DNA of 14,316 nt from JAAYBY01 sp964465385 (GTDB lineage Bacteria > Bacillota > Clostridia > Saccharofermentanales > UBA5734): assembly GCA_964465385.1 (NCBI GenBank), contig CAYXIM010000049.1:1-14316 (forward strand), in the 5' to 3' direction. The translations under genes were made by a program, and so were the position numbers. The notes below the pieces were generated by a model. The model had not been told where the DNA came from. It ran no database searches and saw only the letters and a program-made list of their open reading frames with translations. This document shows positions 7,289-14,090 of the stretch, piece by piece (within the stretch, counting starts at the first letter, position 1; each line of letters opens with the position of its first letter).

Positions 7289-8121
7289 AAGAACGGCTCT
7301 ACAACGAAACACCCTCAGACAGCAGGCGTGCCTTGACCCAGGCCAAACGCATTGTGGTCAAGGTGGGCACGTCGACGGTCACCCATGCCAACGGTCGTGT
7401 TAACCTTGAAAACATGACACATTTGGTCCGGTCTCTGGCCAACCAGATGAACCATGGCAAGGAAATGATCTTGGTGACATCCGGGGCCATCGGTGTTGGT
7501 GTGGGGCGCCTGCAGCTTGAAAACCGGCCGCATGCCATGCGGGAGAAGCAGGCGGTCGCGGCGGTCGGCCAGTCGGAGTTGATGAACGTGTACAGCCGCC
7601 TGATGAACGATTACCACCATGTGGTGGCCCAAATCCTGCTGACCCGTGATGACATCGATGATCCCATCACCCGTGAGAATATCACCAACACCTTTGAGGC
7701 GTTGCTGGAGCGGGGCATCCTGCCCATTGTGAATGAAAATGACACCGTCTCGACTCTGGAGATTCTTCACAACGGCACCTTTGGCGACAATGACCGCTTG
7801 TCGGCCATCGTTGCCCGCCTGATTGATGCGGACCTGCTGGTGATTTTGTCTGATATTGACGGACTTTTCACCTGTGACCCCAACCAATACGCTGACGCCC
7901 AGCTGATTCCCACAGTGAAAACCATCGACCAATCGATTGAGGCGGCTTGCGGCGGCGCCGGCTCAGCCCGTGGAACCGGCGGCATGCTCACCAAAATAAC
8001 GGCTGCCCGCATTGCGCAGGAAGCCGGTATTGCCATGGTTATTGCCAATGGCTCTTACAAGGGTGTTGTGGATCTGGTGCTGAACGGGACAGAAATCGGA
8101 ACCTTGTTTCAGGGCGACTAA
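7285..8121 (+). CDS. proB: Glutamate 5-kinase
   Basis: This gene encodes glutamate 5-kinase (278 residues), which phosphorylates L-glutamate to gamma-glutamyl phosphate, the first and feedback-controlled step of proline synthesis. Amino-acid-kinase motifs are in order: VVKVGTST at 24-31, VTSGAIGVG at 64-72, VGQSELM at 94-100, NENDTVS at 150-156, FGDNDRLSA at 166-174, LSDIDGLF at 188-195 and GTGGMLTK at 230-237. It stops after the kinase domain; the C-terminal PUA domain of the E. coli enzyme (367 residues) is absent, as in many Gram-positive homologues. ATG 7285 overlaps the lon stop by 4 bases, with GGAGG (7273-7277) inside lon, so expression is tied to lon. The expected partner proA is not next to it. 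The kinase family is certain from motif order; ProB is favoured over aspartokinase or carbamate kinase by SELM and GTGGM. Confidence 0.95.
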   Translation: MKERLYNETPSDSRRALTQAKRIVVKVGTSTVTHANGRVNLENMTHLVRSLANQMNHGKEMILVTSGAIGVGVGRLQLENRPHAMREKQAVAAVGQSELMNVYSRLMNDYHHVVAQILLTRDDIDDPITRENITNTFEALLERGILPIVNENDTVSTLEILHNGTFGDNDRLSAIVARLIDADLLVILSDIDGLFTCDPNQYADAQLIPTVKTIDQSIEAACGGAGSARGTGGMLTKITAARIAQEAGIAMVIANGSYKGVVDLVLNGTEIGTLFQGD

Positions 8122-8132
8122 CTATCACCCCG

Positions 8133-10382
8133 TCACGGTGCCGCTTCAGGCGCCTCTGCCGTTTCGTCGGGCTCTGGCTCAGCCGTGTGCAGGGCACAGG
8201 TTTCTCGCGGGTTCATCACCGCGTTGGCGATGAAGTAGTCTGAGCTGGTTTGGGGGCAATGAGGTGACGCTTTTTGACCCGATTCGGGACAAATGGTCAT
8301 CCGGATGACGCCATCAGGCATCTCAAAATCCAGCGCTTCCTTGTCGACATGAATCCGGTTCATGATGTTTTGCCAGATGCGGATGGCATTGTTTCGGTCA
8401 TCACGCGGGATGGTGGTCAGTCCCAAGCGGTTGTCGTAGCCATACCAGACAGAGGCCGTGTAGTAACGGGTGTAGCCGCAAAACCACTTGTCTCTGTTGT
8501 CGTCAGTCGTTCCGGTCTTGCCGGCCGCCGGCATGCCGGACAGGCCGTAACCAGCAGCCGTTCCCCCGGTCAGCACACTTTTGAGGATGTCGGTCAGGAC
8601 AAAAACGGTTTCAGGCCGGTAAACCTGGTCATACTGGGGTTTGTTTTCTAAAAGCACATTGCCATCGCTGTCCAGCACGCGGGTGTAGACGTAAGGTTCG
8701 GTGTAAAGGCCCTTGTTGCCAAACGTGGCATAGGCCCCAGCCATTTCCAGGGTGGACATGCCCCGGTTGAAACCGCCCAGCGCGATGCTGACGTAGTTTT
8801 CTGTGCTCCGGTCCAGACCGACCTGTTTGAGGTAAAGCAAGGTGTTCTCACCGGTCAGGACATGCTTCCAGATGTAGGCTGCAATGGTGTTGGTGGACGT
8901 TCGCAAGGCATCCCGGACGGTCATGTTGCCTTTGTAGTTCTTGGTGGCATTTTCCGGGTAGGGAGTGGTGGGGTTGTCCGGATCCAGAAAGTACTCCTGG
9001 TCTGTGAAAACAGAGGCCGCCGTGATTTTACCAGTGTCCAGGCCGGGCCCATAAACCACCAATGGCTTGATGCTTGAGCCAGGCTGGCGGTGGGCATCCA
9101 CGGCGCGGTTGAGCACAAAATTGCCTGTCTTGGGACCAAAACCGCCGACCATGCCCTTGACCTGGCCCGGGTTGTCAAAGTTATCAATAATGACCACGCT
9201 GCCGTTTGGTTTTTCAGGCATGGTGATGAGCAGCTCTGGATCGGACAGGAAGAGGCTCTGATCGGAAAAGGCTTCCTCGGCTTCTTCTTGAACAAACGAA
9301 TCAAGAGTTGACTCGATGGTGAGGCCATAGTTGTAGACAGCAATCGAGGCCATTTGCTCGCTATAGCCACGTTTTTCCACCAGGTCCGCAATGACCTGCT
9401 GAATGGTGTAGTCGATAAAATAAGAGTGAACCTGATTGGAGGCAACGGTGACCGGTGTCCTGCGAAAAACCAGTTCACTGTCGAGCGCCTGCTGGTACTC
9501 CCGCTCGTTGATGAAGCCCAGCTCCAGCATTTTGGCCAGAATGATCCGCATGCGGCGCAGGCCGTTACGACGGCCTGTCTCGGTCAGGGGGTTATAAAGG
9601 GACGGGGCGTTGGGAATACCGGCCAGGTAGGCGCATTCGATCAGGGACAAATCCTTGGCTTCTTTGTCAAAATAAGCCTTGGCTGCAGACTGGATGCCCA
9701 CATACCCGTTGCCCATGGGCACCAGATTGAGATAGAGCTCCATAATCTCATCTTTGCTTTTTTTCTGTTCCAGCTGGATGGCCTTGTACCATTCCTGCAC
9801 CTTGCGTTGAGCCGAGATCTGGTCTTCTCCGGAAACCAGCTTGACCGTCTGCTGGCTGATGGTGGAGCCACCATGTGTCGCGTTACCGCCATTGGCGATG
9901 GCGCTGAGGATGGCACCGAAGATGCGTCTGGGATCGATGCCGATGTGCGTGTCGAAACGTTCGTCTTCGATGGCTTTGAAGGCGTCATCGATGTGGGTTT
10001 TCTTCACGGTGCTGTAGGATATATATTCCCGGTTGATGTTTTCACTGCCGGTCAGGATGGCAACCACCTGACCCTGGTCGTCCAGGATTTTTGTGGTTTC
10101 ATTGGTGCCTTTGATATGTTCGGTTGAAACGGGGGTTGCTGTGGAGATATAGCCGGCCAACATGCCACCGCCTAGGCCGCCCAAAAGGAAGCCCACGACA
10201 AGGACCACGACGACCACCAGCAAAACCATGCGCTTGACGGCCAGGCCCGCAATGGCAGGCAAAGTCAAAAAAGCACTGCTGTGGGTTGGTTTGCCCTTCA
10301 GGTGCCTGTAGAGTTCTTTACGGACAACGCTCGACGACCGCCGTCTGGGCGGCGGTGCGTAGGTACGATGACTGGTAGCCAC
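8133..10382 (-). CDS. Class A penicillin-binding protein (PBP1A-like)
   Basis: This 749-residue bifunctional peptidoglycan synthase polymerises lipid II into glycan strands and cross-links the peptides outside the membrane. A basic cytoplasmic tail (1-50) precedes one membrane anchor (about 51-78). The GT51 transglycosylase domain shows EDERF with catalytic Glu139, GGSTISQQ at 171-178, and RKxxE with Glu197. The transpeptidase has SSIK with nucleophile Ser436 and Lys439, STN at 496-498 and KTGT at 622-625. The C-terminus carries a three-cysteine tail (Cys698, Cys709, Cys729) followed by a short acidic, proline-rich end; I know this Cys pattern from clostridial PBP1A proteins. The start is GTG (10382-10380), 7 bases after AGGAGA. 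It is 38 bases downstream of the M23 gene on the same strand, so probably one operon. Its stop faces the proB stop with 11 bases between. Confidence 0.95.
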   Translation of the reverse strand: MATSHRTYAPPPRRRSSSVVRKELYRHLKGKPTHSSAFLTLPAIAGLAVKRMVLLVVVVVLVVGFLLGGLGGGMLAGYISTATPVSTEHIKGTNETTKILDDQGQVVAILTGSENINREYISYSTVKKTHIDDAFKAIEDERFDTHIGIDPRRIFGAILSAIANGGNATHGGSTISQQTVKLVSGEDQISAQRKVQEWYKAIQLEQKKSKDEIMELYLNLVPMGNGYVGIQSAAKAYFDKEAKDLSLIECAYLAGIPNAPSLYNPLTETGRRNGLRRMRIILAKMLELGFINEREYQQALDSELVFRRTPVTVASNQVHSYFIDYTIQQVIADLVEKRGYSEQMASIAVYNYGLTIESTLDSFVQEEAEEAFSDQSLFLSDPELLITMPEKPNGSVVIIDNFDNPGQVKGMVGGFGPKTGNFVLNRAVDAHRQPGSSIKPLVVYGPGLDTGKITAASVFTDQEYFLDPDNPTTPYPENATKNYKGNMTVRDALRTSTNTIAAYIWKHVLTGENTLLYLKQVGLDRSTENYVSIALGGFNRGMSTLEMAGAYATFGNKGLYTEPYVYTRVLDSDGNVLLENKPQYDQVYRPETVFVLTDILKSVLTGGTAAGYGLSGMPAAGKTGTTDDNRDKWFCGYTRYYTASVWYGYDNRLGLTTIPRDDRNNAIRIWQNIMNRIHVDKEALDFEMPDGVIRMTICPESGQKASPHCPQTSSDYFIANAVMNPRETCALHTAEPEPDETAEAPEAAP

Positions 10383-10420
10383 AGTGGGATCTCCTGTTTT
10401 CTAATCCGATTTCCCCAAGC

Positions 10421-11371
10421 CTATTCCATGATGATCTGGTTGGGGTTGAACGGTGTTCCAAAGAAGGTCAGGCCGAAATGAAGGTGGGGTGTTGTGGACA
10501 CGCCTGTGTTACCAACAGCGGCGATGGTGGCTCCTTTTTGCACCACGTCTCCGGTTCGGACATGCAATTTGCTGCAATGGTAGTAAATTGACACAAAGCC
10601 GTTGCCATGGTCGATTTTAACGTAGTTTCCCGAACTCCGGTTGTAACCTGAGTCAACGACCCGGCCGGCGCCGGCCGCCTTGATAGGTGTTCCGGTGGGT
10701 GCACCCATGTCAACGGCCGGATGCAGGTGCCGGTATTTATAAATTGGGTGGATGCGATAACCGTAACCGGTTAAAGCACCGGGAATGGGCTTGAGGGTGG
10801 GGATATGAGCCAGCTGTCTGTGAATGGCCTGCTCGTAGTCTGTGATGTCAATGGCCTCTGCTTCGGGCAGGTCGTGAAAGACTTTGGCCTTATAGGACAA
10901 GTCCAGCAGCTTTCTGGCCTTTTCTGCATAGGAGGAGACGGTCGGGCTGGAACGGGAGACAGACAATTCCGACACATTGAGCATGAGGGCGTTGAGAATG
11001 TTCTCTTCCAGCTGCTCCAATTCTTCCTGTTGCTTTTGGAAAGCCTCTTCTTGTTCTGACAACGATTGGTTAAGCCCGTCTGCCTCCTGGCGGACCTCTG
11101 ACAGGGCTTGCTCCAGGTTGATCTGTTCGATCTGGATGCACCGGTTTTCCTGCTCAGCCAGCAGGTCAGACTGGCGGTCAAAGGTTCTGGGTTCAGCTGC
11201 TTCAAGGACCGGGTCGGAACGGGACGAGCCGATCCAATAACCCAAAAAGCTGCCAGCCAAAAGAAGGCCGGCAAGGATTAAGGTTGTGCTCACCTGTTGC
11301 GCCCGATTGAACCGGGAGCGAGCGGTGGGCCGTCTGGTGGGGCCACCGCGCTTCATTGATGCGTTGCGCAT
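10421..11371 (-). CDS. Membrane-anchored coiled-coil M23 peptidase
   Basis: This 316-residue protein belongs to the LytM/M23 peptidoglycan endopeptidase family. It has a basic N-terminus, one membrane segment at about 28-48, a glutamate/glutamine-rich coiled coil at about 65-128, and a C-terminal M23 domain (about 200-310). Zinc and catalytic residues are visible: HPAVD with His217 and Asp221, YYH with His265, and HLH with His296 and His298. The set looks complete, so it is probably an active peptide cross-link hydrolase rather than an EnvC/NlpD-type degenerate activator, although coiled coil plus M23 is also the architecture of amidase activators. ATG 11371 follows AAGGAGA closely (minus strand). 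It is the first gene of a two-gene unit with the class A PBP, pairing wall cleavage with wall synthesis. Confidence 0.9.
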   Translation of the reverse strand: MRNASMKRGGPTRRPTARSRFNRAQQVSTTLILAGLLLAGSFLGYWIGSSRSDPVLEAAEPRTFDRQSDLLAEQENRCIQIEQINLEQALSEVRQEADGLNQSLSEQEEAFQKQQEELEQLEENILNALMLNVSELSVSRSSPTVSSYAEKARKLLDLSYKAKVFHDLPEAEAIDITDYEQAIHRQLAHIPTLKPIPGALTGYGYRIHPIYKYRHLHPAVDMGAPTGTPIKAAGAGRVVDSGYNRSSGNYVKIDHGNGFVSIYYHCSKLHVRTGDVVQKGATIAAVGNTGVSTTPHLHFGLTFFGTPFNPNQIIME

Positions 11372-11406
11372 ACGGTCTCCTTCACTGCAAGCAGTTTTCG
11401 TGGTTT

Positions 11407-11435
11407 ATTATAAGCGAAAACAAGCCCCTTGGCAA
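11407..11435 (-). promoter_or_regulatory. Promoter of the M23-PBP operon
   Basis: Read on the minus strand, TTGCCA (11435-11430) and a perfect TATAAT (11412-11407) are separated by exactly 17 bases. Transcription would start near 11400, about 30 bases before the M23 start codon. This is the closest match to the vegetative consensus in the window besides the str promoter. Confidence 0.8.
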
Positions 11436-11448
11436 ACACGATGGCTGG

Positions 11449-11475
11449 GCAGGCCAGCATGTGCAGGCCAGCATG
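11449..11475. repeat. 14-base-period tandem repeat in a divergent promoter region
   Basis: The 13-base unit GCAGGCCAGCATG occurs at 11449-11461 and again, identical, at 11463-11475, separated by one T. The two copies start 14 bases apart and lie just upstream of the -35 element of the minus-strand M23 promoter, and also upstream of the + strand gene at 11531. The position suits a regulator-binding direct repeat, but a chance duplication is equally possible. Confidence 0.6.
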
Positions 11476-11530
11476 ACGGTTGACAGCTTCCATGATAAAC
11501 TGGCATCAGACCGTGTTGCAAAAAGAATGG

Positions 11531-11875
11531 ATGAAGGCCATGACACCAAAGACCAAACGCACGCTTATCATCACCGGCATCATTCTGGCGCTGTTGTTTG
11601 GCTACAGTGTGTTTTTTCGCACTTTTCTGGACCCAGACGTTTACTTGCAGCTGGCCTATGCCCACACCGGCTATGATCCGACAATCATCGACTGGCGCTT
11701 TCCAGATTATGAGCTGGTGCGCTACCAGGGACGTTGGGCAATCCGCATTGTGTTTGCAACGACCGAGGATGCCAGCCGGGGCCCTATCGGCCTCTACCTG
11801 GATCCGCTACGAAAAGAAGTGTTGGCGTTAGAACCGCGGGCGGACGGTGCCTCAGGGAACCAGTTCAAGCAATGA
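11531..11875 (+). CDS. Small single-pass membrane protein, function unknown
   Basis: I do not recognise this protein (114 residues from ATG 11531). It has a short basic N-terminus, one hydrophobic segment at about 11-30 with a positively charged cytoplasmic flank, and a soluble C-terminal portion of about 84 residues predicted to be outside the membrane. That portion is mixed alpha/beta in character, with aromatic residues (IIDWRFPDYELVRY at 52-65, RWAIRIVF at 68-75) and no cysteines. It could be an anchored extracellular domain or an uncleaved-signal secreted protein. The start is unclear: ATG 11531 has no good ribosome binding site, ATG 11540 has a poorly spaced AAGG, and in-frame starts reach back to 11480. 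It ends 12 bases before pcm and so probably shares its transcript. The reading frame spans the whole gap in coding-like composition, but no homology is claimed. Confidence 0.7.
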   Translation: MKAMTPKTKRTLIITGIILALLFGYSVFFRTFLDPDVYLQLAYAHTGYDPTIIDWRFPDYELVRYQGRWAIRIVFATTEDASRGPIGLYLDPLRKEVLALEPRADGASGNQFKQ

Positions 11876-11887
11876 GGGGGTCATGAC

Positions 11888-12481
11888 ATGGACCGCAAGG
11901 CCTTTTTAACATTTTTCCATCAACTGGACCGGTCCTTGTTTTTAGAAGACCGGCTCAAAAGCATGGCAAGCTATGACGGGCCGTTGCCTATTGGTTTCGG
12001 ACAAACCATTTCACAGCCGTCACTGGTGGCCCAGATGACGCTGGAGTTGGCACCTGAACCGGGCCATCGTGTGCTCGAAATTGGCACCGGATCAGGCTAT
12101 CAGACCGCCTTGCTGGCGCCTTTTTGTCAGGCCGTTTACACGGTGGAGCGGATCCAGTCCCTTTCAGATCGGGCACGAACCGTCTTGAAACAGCTGTCCT
12201 ACGACAACATTTACTTCCGGGTTGGTGATGGCAGTGAAGGTTGGCCCCAAGAAGCGCCCTTTGACCGTATGATGGTGACAGCTGCCGCTTCAGAGGTCCC
12301 GCCGGCCTTGGTTGAACAGCTGGCAGCTGGAGGCAAGCTGGTCATCCCCGTCGGTCCGGCTGGTATGCAAAACCTTCTGGCTGTGACCAAAGACCGGCGC
12401 GGGCGTGTTCGCGAAGACGTCATCAACCAGGTGTCTTTTGTTGAATTGGTTGGTCCTTACGGCTGGCAGCAGGAACGATAA
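11888..12481 (+). CDS. pcm: Protein-L-isoaspartate O-methyltransferase
   Basis: This 197-residue SAM-dependent enzyme methylates L-isoaspartyl residues formed by spontaneous deamidation or isomerisation, starting their conversion back to aspartate. Family marks are clear: PLPIGFGQTIS at 32-42 with the diagnostic GQTIS substrate loop, SAM motif I VLEIGTGSGYQTALLA from 62, acidic Glu87 after strand 2, GDGSEGW at 113-119 followed by APFDR, and a closing VSFVELVGPYGWQ. Length is slightly under the usual 205-215. ATG 11888 lies 7 bases after GAGGGGG (11874-11880), which overlaps the stop of the preceding gene; the ATG at 11883 is out of frame. It sits 5 bases before the RNA methyltransferase gene, so both are likely cotranscribed. 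Pcm is common in Gram-negatives but missing from many Gram-positives. Confidence 0.92.
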   Translation: MDRKAFLTFFHQLDRSLFLEDRLKSMASYDGPLPIGFGQTISQPSLVAQMTLELAPEPGHRVLEIGTGSGYQTALLAPFCQAVYTVERIQSLSDRARTVLKQLSYDNIYFRVGDGSEGWPQEAPFDRMMVTAAASEVPPALVEQLAAGGKLVIPVGPAGMQNLLAVTKDRRGRVREDVINQVSFVELVGPYGWQQER

Positions 12482-12486
12482 AGACT

Positions 12487-13881
12487 ATGGCTTCTATCAA
12501 ACAACGAGATTCTTTTGATCTGAATATCACCGACTTGGCCCACGATGGCAAGGGCATCGGCCATGTGGATGGCTGGACGGTTTTTGTTGCCGGGGCTCTG
12601 CCCGGGGATCGCATCCTAGCCCAGTTGACCCTTGAAAAAAAGCAATATGGTGTGGCCGAGATCACCAAAATTCTTCAGCCTTCTCCAGATCGCATCTCGC
12701 CTTTGTGTCCAGTTGCTGACCGCTGTGGTGGTTGCAGCTTGCAAACGCTGGCGCTCCCGGCACAACTTGTGTGGAAACGAAAACGTGTGGTGGATGCACT
12801 GGAACGCATTGCCCATATACATGAAGCCCAAAAACTGGTGACACCCGTTTTAGGTATGGCGCAACCCTGGCATTATCGCAGTAAGGTTCAGCTGCCGGTC
12901 CAAGGCACTGCCCAGAAACCACAGATTGGTTTTTATGAGCAGGGCACCCATCGGGTGGTGGATACAGCTGTTTGTCCTGTTCAACCGCTTGTGTGCGACC
13001 GGATCCGCGAAACCGTCCGGACACACATTCAAAAAAACCGTTTGGAGCCTTATCAGGAAAAAACCGGCCAGGGTCTGATTCGCCACCTGACCATGCGCGT
13101 GGGCTTTGCCAGCGGAGACATTCAGGTGGGATTGATTGTGAAGGATCGACGATCTATCGCTGAAGAGGAACTGATCAGGGCCCTTGAAAAGACGCTTCAT
13201 GCCCCAGATACTGTTTTGCCCCAGACCCAGCTGGCTGCACTCACCATCGGCTACAACCCAGAACAGACCAACCGTGTCCAGACAGCTGACTACCGTCTGG
13301 CGTCTGGACAGGGCTGGATTCGAGAGGTCATCAACGGCATCAGCTACCGTTTGTCGCCGCTTTCTTTTTTTCAGGTTAATCCGAGGCAAACAGAAAAACT
13401 TTTTCAAACCATTCAAAATATGGCCGATCTGCAAGGGGATGAAGTGGTCTGGGACCTGTATTGCGGCACGGGATCGATTGCGCTTCAATTGGCTTCAAAA
13501 GCAAAACGAGTGATCGGTGTTGAGTCTGTGTCTGAAGCCATTGAAGATGCCAAAGCAAATGCGGTGATCAACAACATGGATAACCTCCACTTTATTTGCG
13601 GTCAGGCAGAAACGGTTGCGCCCCAGCTGATTGAAGCCGGACAACAGCCAGATTTGGTCGTTATCGATCCACCGAGAAAAGGGTGTGATCCACAGCTGAT
13701 CGAAACACTCAAAACAGTCCGGCCAGGGCGTTTAATCTATGTTTCCTGCAACCCGTCAACGCTGGCCCGTGATTTAGCTAAACTCACACAAGATGGCTAC
13801 AGGGTTCAATCCGCTCAACCTGTTGACCTGTTCCCCTGGACCAGTCATTGTGAAGTGATTGTGAAACTTATAAAGGCGTAA
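12487..13881 (+). CDS. rlmD: 23S rRNA (uracil-C5)-methyltransferase, RlmD/TrmA family
   Basis: This 464-residue SAM-dependent enzyme makes 5-methyluridine in RNA. Residues 1-65 form a TRAM RNA-binding domain (ITDLAHDGKGIGHVDG, then the PGD turn at 39-41). Cys74, Cys80, Cys83 and Cys163 are arranged as the four ligands of the [4Fe-4S] cluster found in RlmD. The methyltransferase domain has LSFFQVNPRQTE at 292-303, SAM motif I DLYCGTGSIAL from 323, DPPRKGC at 394-400, the nucleophile Cys421 in SCNPSTLARD and the general-base Glu456 region near the end. Members of this family in Bacillota may methylate U1939, U747 or both (RlmCD), or act on tRNA, so the exact target is not settled by sequence. 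ATG 12487 follows AGGAA (12472-12476) inside pcm, 5 bases after the pcm stop. No clear terminator follows. Confidence 0.92.
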   Translation: MASIKQRDSFDLNITDLAHDGKGIGHVDGWTVFVAGALPGDRILAQLTLEKKQYGVAEITKILQPSPDRISPLCPVADRCGGCSLQTLALPAQLVWKRKRVVDALERIAHIHEAQKLVTPVLGMAQPWHYRSKVQLPVQGTAQKPQIGFYEQGTHRVVDTAVCPVQPLVCDRIRETVRTHIQKNRLEPYQEKTGQGLIRHLTMRVGFASGDIQVGLIVKDRRSIAEEELIRALEKTLHAPDTVLPQTQLAALTIGYNPEQTNRVQTADYRLASGQGWIREVINGISYRLSPLSFFQVNPRQTEKLFQTIQNMADLQGDEVVWDLYCGTGSIALQLASKAKRVIGVESVSEAIEDAKANAVINNMDNLHFICGQAETVAPQLIEAGQQPDLVVIDPPRKGCDPQLIETLKTVRPGRLIYVSCNPSTLARDLAKLTQDGYRVQSAQPVDLFPWTSHCEVIVKLIKA

Positions 13882-13887
13882 GACTAA

Positions 13888-13913
13888 CAATACCAATGCT
13901 TGCGGAGGTATTG
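13888..13913 (+). promoter_or_regulatory. Hairpin overlapping a ribosome binding site
   Basis: CAATACC (13888-13894) pairs perfectly with GGTATTG (13907-13913) around a 12-base loop. It starts 6 bases after the rlmD stop. The right arm includes the last two bases of the GGAGG (13904-13908) that precedes the small ORF at 13918, so the fold would partly hide that site. No T-run follows, so it does not look like a terminator. Confidence 0.4.
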
Positions 13914-13917
13914 AGGC

Positions 13918-14058
13918 GTGGATAGGCAGATGACATTTGATACCTTTCTGATTCTAGGAAACATGTCCACTTATAGTAATTATTTTAGAATATTAGGACT
14001 TAAAATAAGAAAGCTTAGGATTTATTTTATTAAGTACCATCTGACGTTGAAAGAATAA
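13918..14058 (+). CDS. Possible 46-residue basic small protein
   Basis: GTG 13918, 9 bases after a full GGAGG (13904-13908), opens a frame of 46 codons ending at TAA 14056-14058. The product would be hydrophobic and basic (eight Lys/Arg against three acidic residues), with a C-terminal half rich in Ile, Leu, Lys and Arg (for example GLKIRKLRIYF at 27-37) that could form an amphipathic helix. I recognise no family. It lies at the start of an AT-rich stretch, 36 bases after rlmD and 32 before the next gene. The good ribosome binding site and spacing argue for translation; the short length and AT-rich composition argue for a chance frame. Confidence 0.4.
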   Translation: MDRQMTFDTFLILGNMSTYSNYFRILGLKIRKLRIYFIKYHLTLKE

Positions 14059-14090
14059 ACCCAAGAGGATACTAGGAGGACAGGAGTGAA

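Noticed and set aside
9354..10127. 257-codon + strand open frame inside the PBP gene
   Set aside because: It is antisense to the GT51 and linker coding sequence of a certain gene and has no independent support.
11480..11508. TTGACA at 11480-11485 as a -35 element for the gene at 11531
   Set aside because: The hexamer is perfect, but no acceptable -10 lies 15-19 bases downstream (the sequence there is GGCATC-like), so no promoter is called.
13971..14035. Possible promoters (TATAGT, TAGAAT) and a weak inverted repeat (ACTTAA/TTAAGT) in the AT-rich stretch
   Set aside because: AT-rich DNA yields such matches by chance; no partner -35 with good spacing and only a 6-bp stem with a 26-base loop.
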